Of a DNA stretch of 64,000 bases, positions 1 through 10,668 are shown in pieces (position 1 is the first letter of the stretch; each line of letters opens with the position of its first letter). The notes below the pieces were generated by a model. That model was not told the DNA's origin. It was given only the letters and a program-made list of their open reading frames with translations, and searched no databases. Both the position numbers and the translations under genes were made by a program. Origin of the DNA: Ophioderma brevispina (taxonomy: Eukaryota > Echinodermata > Ophiuroidea > Amphilepidida > Ophiodermatidae); contig JAMKCH010012471.1 in the NCBI GenBank assembly GCA_023653785.1, positions 1 to 64,000 of the forward strand. The letters are read 5' to 3'.

Positions 1-1085
1 ATGCACTAGGTATATTTAAGAAAATTATGGGATTGTATGATTTACATGGTACACTGTAGTTTCTATCAACTCATACATGTGAACATTTGGACAGTAAATT
101 TGACGCAATTTCATTCACGCTCATCAATCTCACATCAATTTGCCCACAACAAGATTTTGTGACTAAAGCAATCTTGTGTTGGGGCTTATGATGTGCTGCG
201 AGTTGGCGATTCCATACTAAAACATGTTCTGGTCACCATAATTAAATTTGGCCTATTTGGTGATTTCGCTTGTACTTTTATGTGATATTTTTGATTTCCT
301 CTTGAAGTTGCCATTTTTCCATAGACCTCGGTAGTATAAGGTCGAGTTCGTGGTGTATAACCTTTACCTACTGATAATTTTCATTCATCTTTCATGCCTA
401 AACAGAGTTTTTTTGTATTGGAAGAATCAGCATACGATAAAAATCTGAAACCCTTTTAACTTGTTAAATTCTTTAAAGGTTAGAACAATATAGGAGATGT
501 TTTGGTTGTCTTCAGTCAAAAATCTATCTAAATGAATGTGGATTGGTTGGAATTTTAGAATTGACCATTTCAACTTCCAATCATACCCCAGTTTCCATTT
601 TTATCCAAATTGCCTTCCCACCAAAACAAATCTTCAAGACTATCTCCTCTCTCTACACAGTTTGACTCCATCATGAACTATATTGGTTGGTTTTTGTTAC
701 AATATTCTGTGAGTTTTGTTATTTTTAGAACAAAACGGATAAACTATGGCTTAAAACTTTTTGTCAGTTTTTTCACCTACCCAAATGTGTTTGTGTGCAT
801 GATAGGTGGACAACATAGGAAAATTCAATGCATGGATGAATGTACTTCTCACTCCCCCCCATATTTTGAAGTGCACCTTTACCAACAGAGGATACTCCCA
901 GATGCCTCACTAACGGTAGGAATACCTAGAGGTACTCCCAAGTTGCTGCAGAGGGTACTTCACTACTGGTGCCCTATATGTGCACCTGTCATCACCTTGC
1001 CAGGCAACGCAGCAGTACACCTATGAGGATGTACTGCTACGAAAACAGGCTGTTATATGCACCCAGGGCCTTGTTGTACTTATAG
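1..1085. other. Unassigned AT-rich sequence
   Basis: I see no recognisable gene or repeat here. A 138-codon open frame (610-1026, plus) has no recognisable motif, and its composition matches the surrounding non-coding DNA. Confidence 0.4.
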
Positions 1086-1089
1086 TCCA

Positions 1090-2665
1090 AAATTTTTTAA
1101 AACGTGGAAATTTTGGGACAAGCTGACACTGTCAGGATTGGGGCAGAAATGTGTCTAGAATAACATAACTAAAAGTCCCCTAAATCCTCTTTTGTGCTTT
1201 TCAGAAATAAGGGGGGGCACAGTTTGTAACAGGGGGGGTAAATTACAAAAATATTAGAATTGTCCGTAAATGTGTTCCAACCTTTGGTCATGTCCCCAAG
1301 GATCAATAAAAGGTATAGTTGCCCTATCTACACCTGTATTTTAAAAGGTCCCTGCCCGATCGCTACTAGCCTCGTCCCCAAAGCCCCAGATTTTACCGGA
1401 AGTGGTCACATGTTGGTATCAGAAGAAACTACTATTTTTCTCATTTACCTGTGACATCTTAGAGCCAAAGTACTGTTGTTTGAAGTTATTACGAAAATGT
1501 TCCCCATTGTTGGTCGACCATATAATTTTACAGAGTACTCTATGGGGCTTACAAACACGTTTTTAGCTCCTCGCACGAAAACGGATTGAAATATCGGCGC
1601 GAAACTTACAGATGGGGGTTTTGGAGAGAGGCCAATCTATAAGATGAAAACTTTCATTCCTTAAATCGGGGCCATCCCCCTTTAAGTACTACGACCTAAA
1701 TCAATTCAGGTCAGCCTGTGGGGTAAATATTTGTCAAATGATCCCATTTCAATGAAACCAGATTCAAATTGCTCATAGAGTCATATTAAAACGAATGTTC
1801 ATTCAAATCACCTACATGGATTCAATATGACATATAAGAGCAAAAGCCGTGACCCCCATAGAGCCCTGTAGAACCCCATCACACTTTGGCCCCTGTAAAT
1901 TTTGCGAGTATGACCATCACCTGTTTTAAATATTCATTTGGGTGTTCCAGTCAACAGATGAAGAATTTGACCACATCTTTCAGACAGGCTTCGATTACCC
2001 AGGTGCACACATGCCCCATGTGCATGTACTTTTCTTTTTTGTGCATTAGTTGTGATCCTGCATGCACACGTGCATGTACATTTAAAACTTGTTAATCCAA
2101 TTCCAAAATATATGTATGTTTAGCTTAATTATTTCATAGACAGTCTGCTGGATGACACAAAATTTGAGCCACAAACTGTCATAGTCGAAACGTACCAGAG
2201 TTTGCGAGGATAAAACTAGAGTAAACCATGTTTACTACAATTAGCCTGTGCATGTAACTTTCACAATGTGCATGTAAATTTTTGAGGTAACATGCACCAG
2301 TGCATGTAATTCTAAAATTGTAATTCGAAGCCTGCTTTCAGAAGAATCGGACCATTCTGAAATTTACCCCCAGGATGAACCTGAGCTTTTTTACCATATA
2401 GTTATTACACTACAAGCCATAATAGGGCAAACTATACCTTTTTTAATCCTTGGGACATGAACAAAATTTTTGAACACTTTAAGGACACTTTGAAAATATT
2501 TTGTAATTTTACACCCTGTACCAGAAGCTTTTACCACCCCTTTTTCTGAAAATGGACGACAAAGAGGATTTTGGGACTTTTAGGTTAGTATTCTTCTAGA
2601 CACATTTCTGCACAATTCTGACATTTTCAGCTGTATCCCAGAAATTTCCACTTTCCATTGTTTAT
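1090..2665. mobile_element. Foldback element A (long inverted arms)
   Basis: The left arm (about 1090-1800) and right arm (about 2300-2665) are inverted copies. Both carry GGAAATTT, then CAGAAATGTGTCTAGAA, AAAGTCCC, AAATCCTCTTT, and a motif reading AAGGATnAAnAAAGGTATAGTT followed by GCCCTAT. The left arm is broken by a 345-bp MITE at 1341-1685; with that removed the arms align further inward (TCAGGT...CCTG.GGGGTAAAT). The centre (about 1985-2320) holds repeated GTGCATGTAA-type motifs and recurs at 51.8-52.1 kb. No transposase is seen. The AAGGTATAGTT motif also lies in the arms of foldbacks at 22.7 kb and 58.6 kb, suggesting one superfamily. Confidence 0.75.
1341..1685 (+). mobile_element. 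TTAA-type MITE, family B, copy 1
   Basis: Starts TTAAAAGGTCC, then a degenerate GCCCGATCGC, and ends ATCGGGGCCATCCCCCTTTAA. The ends are inverted copies flanked by TTAA on both sides. Two more copies lie at 8066-8781 (reverse) and 36768-37124; they share CTCGTCCCC, GCCCCAGATTTT, CCGGAAGTGGTCA and CTCTATGGGGCTTACAAA. No coding capacity. Nested in foldback element A. Confidence 0.85.
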
Positions 2666-2837
2666 TTTATTAATACTCTTGGCCAATGTTGTAGGACTGC
2701 ATCAATAAGCATCAAGGCGTCCCTTGGCGTAAAAGCTAAAGTAACACATGGAGTAGTCTAAGCTCTATTTACAACAAACCGTGATGTAGAATCTGGCGTT
2801 TATTTAACAAACAAATGCATAAACGTAAAAAAGGGAA

Positions 2838-3034
2838 ATAGACCGTATTCAATATGAGTCAGTCACCAGCCATGTTGGTGGACAAGATTACATCCCAGGA
2901 CTACAATGCATTCACCTGTCCATCGCATTCCATGTTTAGCGATTGCAGTGGGATCATTGACAGGTGAATTATTGTAGTTTCTGGAATGCGTCTATCTTGT
3001 CCACAACCTGGCTGGCTATTGATACGGTCTATAG
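2838..3034. mobile_element. Hairpin (snapback) MITE
   Basis: Arms of about 80 bp (2838-2920 and 2959-3034) are inverted copies separated by a ~38-bp loop. They share TAGACCGTAT, CCAGCC, TTGTGGACAAGAT-like sequence and TTCACCTGTC / GACAGGTGAA next to the loop. The single strand would fold into one long hairpin. No coding capacity. Confidence 0.75.
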
Positions 3035-3204
3035 AAAAATTCTTGAGCATACAAGGATAAAATCAATATCTGCACAAAAGCTGTCTCTGTTAGTTGGGAA
3101 AATAATGGCTCAAGGTAAAGCCATAATGAATATGACTCAACTCATGATTTGTCACAATTCTGTAATACACAGGGCAAGATCCTGTGTCTAGGAGTAGCAA
3201 TGCA

Positions 3205-3290
3205 AAGAGTGTAGGATCTCCACTGGAAGCTAGCTGAGAAGACAGGAAATCTGCCATAAATAGTAATAAAGTTTGAGAAATTTTGATATC
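3205..3290 (+). repeat. Direct repeat, left copy
   Basis: About 85 bp containing CACTGGAAGCTAGCTGAGA recurs at 4010-4095 as CACTGGAAGCTAACTGAGA. Both go on with GACAG, AAAT and GCCATAAA / GGCATAAA. The copies bracket a family-G MITE, so they may be flanks of one older repeat. Confidence 0.55.
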
Positions 3291-3547
3291 ATAGTTCCAA
3301 ATCCAAAATCTTTGGTAAGAATTGACTACAATTATTTTTGTTATTTTTTTAAAGTGAACTTTATTATCTGAGATGATTAGGAAAAATCTTATTTAACAAA
3401 ACAAACTTTCAACCACAGAAAGCTAATGAGACTTGCATACACTTTGGAAAAACTTTTATGTTAATATCTACACTAGAGGGACCTATATTACTTAATATTT
3501 AACACAAAACTTTTATTAATTTACTCATTTATCCCAAGCAATAATAT

Positions 3548-4005
3548 CATTTTTAAAGAGCCCCCAATTTTCAAATTCCTGCACAGTTGCATTGGTAGTT
3601 TGACTATCAAACTATACCGGTGAATGGCAAAGTTCAAACTTCTCTAAAAAGGAATTTTGTAATTGGCATCGGATCCTGATAATAATTGAATGGCCGATAA
3701 AAACGTCTTCCAATAAATGACTATCCGAAAATAAGCACTATATACATGTATACGCCCTAGCCATTAGCTGTTCCGTTGGTTCACAAAAGTCAAGCTATAG
3801 GATCATATTTTTGTGAGATTGTACTATTTATAATGGACAAACAGAAATTTAAAGTTTCCAGCATTGTTTTGATCACAATATTCCTTCTTTTGTGAGGCAT
3901 ACACACTTTTGAGCACTGCCGTTCACAGGCAGAGTTCACCAGACAATCACCAACACACCTGTGCACAAATCTCACAAATTAGAAAATTCGGACACTCTTT
4001 AAAAA
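3548..4005. mobile_element. TTAA-type MITE, family G, copy 4 (degraded)
   Basis: Two inverted end regions match the long termini of family G. On the left: AAAGAGCCCCCAATTTTCAAA, GCATTGGTAGTT, AAACTATACCGGTGAATGG. On the right, the inverted equivalent CCGTTCACAGG...CAGACAATCACCAAC...CACTCTTTAAAAAAATGC. The terminal TTAA blocks are eroded. Other copies lie at 43.2, 47.4, 52.9 and 55.1 kb. Confidence 0.55.
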
Positions 4006-4009
4006 AATG

Positions 4010-4095
4010 CAGGCTCTTCACTGGAAGCTAACTGAGACAGACAGAAATTTGGCATAAACAGTTAAAGGCTGACTCAGAGATTTTGAACTATATAT
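4010..4095 (+). repeat. Direct repeat, right copy
   Basis: Second copy of the 85-bp repeat at 3205-3290. It contains GTTAAAGGCTGACTCA from 4061; the inverted form GAGTCAGCCTTTAA occurs at 45215-45228, hinting at one more TTAA-type MITE end. Confidence 0.5.
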
Positions 4096-4387
4096 TTTTT
4101 GTGTAGTAATTTAAAAAATAGTCAACTAGAACTAAAGATACTCGCCTAAAATGCTGAATTCCTAAGTTAGAGATGAATCAGATTTTTGTTTTTACGCAGT
4201 ACACATTTATGTACAGTATAACAGTGCATAGGATACCGTGTATGACAAAATTTCCGGATCCAGAATTTTTAAACAAAGTTGTGATTTTCTATATGAAGGA
4301 CTTCGATTTGAGCTTATACAGACAACTATGTCAAAAAAAAAAGACCATTCGCTACTTGAAATTTGCGCTAGTGTAGATGGGATATGT

Positions 4388-4513
4388 ATACGTGTTATGG
4401 GATACGGACGGCACAGTAGCGTCATACACCTTCACATGTGACGCTTTAATAATGTGTATTTCCTATGGTGTGTATGACACAAACGTGCCGGCGGTATCGC
4501 ATAACACGTTATA
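4388..4513. mobile_element. Short hairpin MITE
   Basis: Inverted arms of about 43 bp (4388-4431 and 4467-4513) flank a ~35-bp loop. The left arm reads ACGTGTTATGGGATACGG then GTCATACACC; the right reads GGTGTGTATGAC then CGGTATCGCATAACACGT. Arms differ by only a few bases, so it is a fairly young or structurally conserved palindrome. Confidence 0.75.
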
Positions 4514-5022
4514 CAATAGCGCGAATTTTAAATAGCGCATGGTCAGACTAGGTGGTTTTAATTCATTGTTAAGGTTAATATAATTCCGTTTTTAGATGAA
4601 ACCACTCGATATGTGGTCAATAATTATTTTATAGAGTATATTGTATAATATTATTCGTTGTACGGGTTCTCCACAAGCCAAGCTGTGTCATTTTATTATT
4701 ACTTTATAGCACTGGTCAGTCACGGCAAGCAAATTATTGTTTTCCTCTCAGGAAACCCAGACATCATTATTACTTTACTATAAATAACCAGTGCTGGACA
4801 GGCTGCTTTAGAGTCCCAGTGCATGCTTTAGAGTCTTTAGTGCAAAGGAACCTTTCTGCTTGAAAAGGTTACTGTTTTTATTAGAAACTATATCTTCTAG
4901 GTTAAGATATATTTATATTTTTGTCTTACTGATTACATACAAAACTTTGACAAAAACTACTGACTGTGTTTGGGTGGTAAATTAAAAAGGTTTGATGATT
5001 TCCTGAAAAAAGGGAAAATTAT
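4514..5022. other. Unassigned sequence
   Basis: AT-rich DNA with no recognisable gene or repeat end. Confidence 0.4.
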
Positions 5023-6480
5023 TTAAAGAGACACTGGCACATTTGAAAAATAGTGCGCCCTCAAGATTTTTCAAAATCGATATTTTTGCATGGTTGTAAA
5101 GCTTTTATACAGGGCCGCCGAGAGAAATTGCGGGCCCGGGGGAACCTTAGAGTTACGGGCCCCCTTTTACCAACTTCGTTTTCCAGAACCCCATGGGGGG
5201 GGGAGATTTTGAAGTTACAGTGGCTGCGTGTGTGTGAGCTGCATAATGTATGATGCAACTTAATGGGGTGTTTTTGTTTGATTTATTCATATGTAGAGTG
5301 CTTGTGTAGATGGCCCAGGGGGTGGGTGCGGGAGGGGGTATCCCCCTCCCGCGCGAAGCGCGGAACCCTTACAATGTTCACTTTTCAAAACACATTTTCT
5401 AATGAAAATTTGATAGAAACAAATAGTAGTTTGTAAATGTTTCACCTTTTAATGATAGAGGTATGATAAAACGGTTCTTAAAATGTAAAATAAAAGCGGG
5501 AGATGAGTGGTTTTAGTTTTGTTTCAAATAATAATATACAGAGTGTTCATGAAGAGTTCATATTATGAAGTGGCCCGAAACGCGGAACCCTTGCGCACTT
5601 TCCAAAACACATTTTCTCATGTATATTTGAAATTGGTAATTAGTCCACTTTATTTATAATTCATGAACAACCACTTTATAAAACCAAAATCTTAAATTGT
5701 TTTTGTGTAATTTCTCAAACCAAGAGAGGCCCTGCACCAAATTTATCAACCGCGCGTAGCGCGAAAAAAAATTGAAATTTTGTGGGTTACAGAGTATTTT
5801 CTCAACGTAAGTAGGTATCATTGTCGCAGGAGGGGAAAACGGGCCCCCTGTATCAGCCAATGCCCTCTCTCTGTCTCTCGCTCTCTCTTTACATCCCTCT
5901 CTCTCTCACTTTCTCTCCCTCTCTGACTTTTGTCACAACCGCAAGGGCTGAACTTGTATTTGTTTACGGGCCTCAGGACCCGGGCCCCCTAGGACCCCGG
6001 GCCCGGGGTCAATTACCCCATTTGACCCCCCCTCTCGGCGGTACTGCTTTTATATACAAAAGCCCTCACCGAAATGATTAAGACCAAATCAGCTTCATTA
6101 TGGGTAAACGGAACGATTTTGTAATTTCAGCAGACGACGAAAATGGCGTTTAACACAAGAACGCGCACGCCGTACGAATGTTTCCCACGCTGTGCACACT
6201 GTTTGACCGGTCTATAACCTTTGTGGTTTTAATATCAATGAGTACGAGTCAAAATATTCATGTAATATACACATTTGTTGATTAAAGTTATGGAAAAACT
6301 TAAAAGTTAGCCTACAAATTACCTGAATATCTTTATCCTCATATCAATGTCGCTATCTGTTTTGGGTATGTTATTTTTATGTGTAAAATATATCTCTGTT
6401 CTTCCAATGGCCTAGACTATCATTTGAGAGCAAATTGAAGAAATTTCATATTTTGTGAAAATGTGCCAGTGCCGCTTTAA
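5023..6480. mobile_element. TTAA-type MITE, family D, copy 1, split by a hAT-like insertion
   Basis: Begins TTAAAGAGACACTGGCACAT and ends ATGTGCCAGTGCCGCTTTAA, with TTAA at both ends. The same element without the insertion lies at 30401-30950. The 937-bp element at 5110-6046 interrupts it; outside that, the two copies match through TCAAGATTTTTCA, AAGCCCTCACC, TGATTAAGACCAAATCA and CTAGACTATCATTTGAGAGC. No protein is encoded. Confidence 0.9.
5110..6046. mobile_element. hAT-like non-autonomous element E
   Basis: Starts CAGGGCCGCCGAGAG and ends CTCTCGGCGGTACTG (inverted termini). It is flanked by the perfect 8-bp duplication CTTTTATA at 5102-5109 and 6047-6054. The homologous empty site at 30484-30491 holds one CTTTTATA. 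CAG...CTG ends with an 8-bp duplication are typical of hAT elements (established knowledge). The inside has a GCGCGAAGCGCGGAACCC module seen repeatedly at 11.3, 14.4, 14.8 and 21.3 kb, and a CT-rich tract at 5860-5935. No transposase frame. Confidence 0.92.
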
Positions 6481-6748
6481 GCCCCAACAATTTGTGATTT
6501 TGCAGGTAAAGGGCGTGTTTTACATACAAAAATATGAAAAGGAAGTGTTTTTTATTAAAAAAAATGTGAAAAAAGGCGCATTTTGAATCCAACAAGCATG
6601 AGGACCTGAAAGTTTGGCAAGTGACAGAGCGCTACATGCTGTTGTAGTATGAATGTTCCGAGTAGTCAAAATAATGATTTTCCTGCCAGAATTATTACTC
6701 AAAAGTAGACTTGGTAGAGAGACTCAGTTCACCCACATTAGGTTGTCC
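6481..6748. other. Unassigned sequence
   Basis: Short spacer between two MITEs; nothing recognised. Confidence 0.4.
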
Positions 6749-7518
6749 TTAATGCTCGTCTACCCGAGCCATTTTTTGTAACAAAACTCCCTGTGATTTT
6801 TGTTACTGAACATCCGATTCCTGTAAACTTGGTACCAAAGGATGGCTTAGAGTTTCTTCTTTCCATTGGTACCAAAAAGTACCAACATCCCCATTATGAC
6901 GTCACTATGATGTCATATGTTGAGGAAAGTACGAAAATACTGAATATAGGGTGGAAAATAGACATTTAGAAATTTTTAGCGACTCAAAAACAATATTTTA
7001 GCGCTACCATGCTTTCATTATATAAAACTAGCCATTTCCCATCAAGTAGAGTAAAACCACATGAAAATCTGATATTCCTTAACCTTCTTGGTGAAAAATT
7101 GAATTTTCCCCTATTCTACACTGTGCATCTATGGAAATTGACAGTTTTGCAGACAAGCGAACTTTATGATGTCATTATGACATAATGCTAGGCACGTTGG
7201 TACTCATTTTGGTATCAAAGGACCATAGCTATCTATTTGTACCAAAATCAAGTGCCTGTGATGTTCCTGTGTTGTGCTAGGCATGTTAGTACTTCTCTCC
7301 CAAAAGGGGGTGGTGGCCACCCCCATCCATCACTTTGGGATCACTCTGTATCTTACCTATACCCGGTGGATGTTTGTTTTTGGATGAAAAGGACCAAAAT
7401 TCCATAATTAATTTGGCCACCAAACAAGGGGGTGGTTTTTTTTAGGTTTAGAAAGACGGCGGAAAAATCTGAAGGGGGTGGTAACCACTCCCCCCCCCCT
7501 TCGGTAGGCGAGGGTTAA
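6749..7518. mobile_element. TTAA-type MITE, family H
   Basis: TTAA at 6749-6752 is followed by TGCTCGTCTACCCGAG; the right end is CTTCGGTAGGCGAGGG followed by TTAA at 7515-7518. The ends are imperfect inverted repeats (core CTCGTCTACC / GGTAGGCGAG). The interior has repeated GGTACCAAA / TTGGTACC-like motifs and no coding capacity. The TTAA duplication with a CCC-type terminus fits piggyBac-mobilised elements, but no transposase supports that here. Confidence 0.75.
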
Positions 7519-7935
7519 TGATTTATGGTTTAATTCCTTTCGACATAAAAGCAATCATCCCATCATTGTTGATTCCAGTTCAGAGTTATGATTAATTCAA
7601 ATTACAGCTCCCTTGATAATATGATCGGTTCTTAATGAATTTCAAAATCAAACTGAAGTTCAAAATCTCATCTGGACAAAATTATACCGCAATCCTCCAA
7701 TCAGATTGCGAGCTTAATTCAAATTTAAAGCAAGCCCATATGTGATTGGTCAATGATTGCTTGAATCAAAACAATCTACAATTCACCAAGAGATGGGGGT
7801 ATACCGTATTGCCATATGCAATCAGACAGGGATGGCCACACGTTCCTCCTAAATCTAGCTATCAGTTAAAATAGCCATCGGATCAAAATTAACCAGGAGA
7901 TTTATGTTAATACTGAGAAATTAACATAACATATC
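7519..7935. other. Unassigned sequence
   Basis: AT-rich; no recognisable gene or repeat. Confidence 0.4.
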
Positions 7936-8065
7936 ACGACACATGTCCTTGTGACAGATTTCAAGCTTGGGATGGTAATATGATAGATATTTGTCACAGG
8001 CAATAATCTTTCCAGCAGAGGGTTGTATGCCCTTGAAGATTTCAAAAAAAGAGATGGCAGTATGC

Positions 8066-8781
8066 TCAAAGGGGGATGGCCCGATTTAAGGATATGCAGT
8101 TTTCATCTTGATAGATTGGTTTTCACCCAAAAAACCCATTGGTCAAGTTTCGCACCGATATTTCAATCCGTTTTGATGTGAGAGTTAAAAACGTGATTTT
8201 GTACCTTGTAGAATACCGTGTAAGATATTGGTCGACCAAAATGAGGCTCATTTTCGCTCATAAGGCCATAAAAATGTTGTATTGGAGTAACAAGAAATTT
8301 TCAAATAGGGTAGGGCGGGTGGCTTTTTTTTTTTTTTTTTTTTAATAATGCATTACTTCATCAAATCATCTCACATAGTCTATGTAATGTTATTAATATT
8401 GATACTTTTGACTCTTATTATTGAAAATCTTAAAGAGAAGTTGCCAAAGTTACACCAGAACACAAAAATATTGAGAAAATCGGTTAAAAATCAGGGTAAA
8501 AACAACTTGAAAAATAAGATTTTTGAAAATCATTAAAAAAAATTAGGGTGTTGGTATACTTTTGTACAGGGCTTGATTTTCAAAATTAGGATCGGGCGGG
8601 TTACTCCAATACAACAATTATTTGGCCTAATTTTAAAACCAAACATCCTTTGGCCCTAACATTTCACAGGGTAAATGAGAAAAATAGTAGCTTTCTTCTG
8701 ATACCAAAATGTTGACCACTTCCGGTAAAATCTGGGGCTTCTGGGGACGAGGCTGTTAGTGATCGGGCCATGGACCTTTAA
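8066..8781 (-). mobile_element. TTAA-type MITE, family B, copy 3 (reverse, enlarged)
   Basis: Reverse copy of the family at 1341 and 36768. The left edge reads TCAAAGGGGGATGGCCCGAT and the right edge ATCGGGCCATGGACCTTTAA. It is about 350 bp longer than its relatives because of an internal block (about 8270-8620) bounded by inverted TTGTATTGGAGTAAC, itself a likely nested hairpin element containing a poly-T run. Inserted into the minisatellite at its TTAA (unit GCTTAAAATCTTTCAC). Confidence 0.85.
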
Positions 8782-8897
8782 AAGTTTTCACAGATAATAA
8801 CCTTTTATAGCAAAAGGTTGTAAGCTTTTGTGAAAGATTTCAAGCATGAGATGGCAGTATGCTTGGTATCTTTCACAGGAAATAATAACCTTTTCTA

Positions 8898-9840
8898 CAC
8901 TGTTAAAAATAAACTTGTAAAAAAACAGGCATTTGACTGGCAGCTGGGACTCACTACATGCAGAACATAAAATAACTGGTGCCGTAAAAATACGAAACCA
9001 TTCCATGGAACGTAAAATAAGGGCGTATAATCTCAGCTTCGACGTTGCTGTTGGTTTTTGACTTGTTTAAACAATATTAAGAATTAAAACGTTATTACAA
9101 TCCTCTAACCAAATTTTAACATTGTAGCTATGGCATCATACAAACATTGTATTTACGTTACCACATGGTTGTAAAAAAGTTATATTTCAGGCAAACAATT
9201 TTGAGAAAAAAGGCAATAAACAAAGGGAAAACGTGAAGAAATAAATAACTCAACCAGTTCATATACTTGTTTTATATGGTAATGTACACATTCTATTGTC
9301 ACCAATTAATCATCATATGAAGAAGCTTAACACATGTACCTACATAGATTCGAACCCGGGCCTTAAGATTACAAGTCCTAAACCTTATCCACTACACTAC
9401 GTGACGTGATGCTACAATTAAATATATATAAGTGTGTGTACTACTTTTTTTCAAATTAAACTAAATATAATACAAAAAAGAGGGAAAGAGTTTGTAAAAC
9501 TATTTTTAAAAATGATAGGGAAAATAAGATTTTGCATTTTTTTAAATGACGTTACTTACAACGTTATTTAACACATTTTATAGGTAAAACGATTTAAAAA
9601 CAAGTAAGTTACAAAATAACCTAATATTAAAGAAAATATAATCACGGTCAGGGTATAAATACTACCTTTTTTCAAAATGTGTAGTATTATTTTTAGCCAC
9701 TGTTTATTTACATTTTTCTGCTTCCAAATTGTAATTTTATGTTAGGTATATGAAATAAAGCGTGATGATTATTCAATAATTGTGGTTTATCGTAATTTAA
9801 AAGGTAAAGTCTGGTAAAATTAGGAACATTTTTAACAGTG
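8898..9840. mobile_element. TA-type MITE, family F (CACTGTTAAAA)
   Basis: Starts CACTGTTAAAAATAAAC and ends ACATTTTTAACAGTG, flanked by TA (8896-8897 and 9841-9842). Removing the element and one TA restores CTTTTCTAGCAGACGG, matching the sister unit CTTTTATAGCAAAAGG. A TA duplication with such termini fits the Tc1/mariner group (inference). GCAGCTGGGACTCAC inside is shared with the 148-bp relative at 43414. It contains a tRNA-like stretch at 9343-9410. Confidence 0.88.
9343..9410 (-). other. Degenerate tRNA-like sequence (possible tRNA-derived SINE head)
   Basis: On the minus strand GTAGTGTAGTGGATAAGG resembles an A box/D arm, TAGGA-CTTGTAA-TCTTA forms a 5-bp anticodon stem with a 7-base loop (anticodon TGT, threonine-like), and GGTTCGAATC-like sequence is the B box. 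The T stem and acceptor do not pair well, so a functional tRNA is unlikely. It lies inside a MITE, which suggests a tRNA-derived fragment captured there. Confidence 0.5.
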
Positions 9841-10329
9841 TAGCAGACGGCTGTATGCACTTGTGAAAGATTTCAAACATGAGATGGCAGTATGCTTAAA
9901 ATCTTTCACAGCAATAACCTAGACTAGCAGGGGGTTCTATGCCCTTTGTGAACAATTTCAAAAGGGATGAGTGTGTTAAAACCCTTTGAACTTGAGTTCG
10001 AAGGCAACATTTGAAGCATGGGATGGCAGTATGCTTTGCTGGGGCTCCTATTTTTCTTCAGATGGAGTCCAAAATATTGAGATGACCAGAGCCATGTTTA
10101 TGATCCCATAATCAATCAATCAATCAATTTATTACATCATCCCCATACTGATAACAACCTAAATTTATGACTCCCTAGGAAAAAAATGAATTTAAGATGT
10201 ATTCCAAGGCTATTTCTGGGACTTCTTTGGGGACATACTTGCCTGATACATAAGATTGATTTGGCTGACACTGAAAATAAACTTTATGTAAATGAGCTCA
10301 TATGTGCTCAAACTTTATACAAATGAGCT

Positions 10330-10523
10330 ACCCAGCGGGCATAGTCGTTAAGAGCGACGTCGAAAACAGGTCGACGGTTTTTATAAATTTACGTTGAAAA
10401 TGCAAATTGAATCGACGTTTTAAGAACGACGTCAAATCGATTTACATTTTCGACATAAATAGTGTGTAAATTTCTAAAACTCTTGATGTCTTTTCGACAT
10501 TCCAGCGTCGATTGCCCACTGGG
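10330..10523. mobile_element. TA-type MITE with CCCAGCGGGCA ends
   Basis: Begins CCCAGCGGGCATAG and ends TTGCCCACTGGG, flanked by TA (10328-10329, 10524-10525). The interior repeats short GACGTCGAAAA / CGACGTTTT motifs. No coding capacity. Confidence 0.8.
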
Positions 10524-10597
10524 TAATTACCGTAACAAATATGTAAATGTTGTCAAATGTTAGGGTTTAACATGATCTATCCTTTTACCAAGTACCA

Positions 10598-10619
10598 CCA
10601 CGCACACACACACACACTA
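10598..10619. repeat. CA microsatellite
   Basis: Short (CA)n run of about ten units. Confidence 0.8.
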
Positions 10620-10668
10620 CCAAAGTAATCCCAATGTGTTGATCTGCAAGCAGATAACAACAAAAATT

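Larger units (their letters stand above)
7936..10040 (+). repeat. ~85-bp minisatellite interrupted by two MITEs
   Basis: Units contain AATAACCTTTT, GTTGTATGCCC, GTGAAAGATTTCAAGCATG, GAGATGGCAGTATGCTT and ATCTTTCACAG. They occur at about 7940-8065, 8782-8895 and 9843-10040. The gaps are filled by a family-B MITE (8066-8781) and a CACTGTTAAAA element (8898-9840). Joining across the insertions restores the unit in both cases, so the array is older than both MITEs. Confidence 0.8.

Noticed and set aside
610..1026. 138-codon plus-strand open frame
   Set aside because: No recognisable motif and no supporting exon signals.
9343..9410. Functional tRNA-Thr gene
   Set aside because: T stem and acceptor stem do not pair, and it lies in a MITE; kept only as a tRNA-like fragment.
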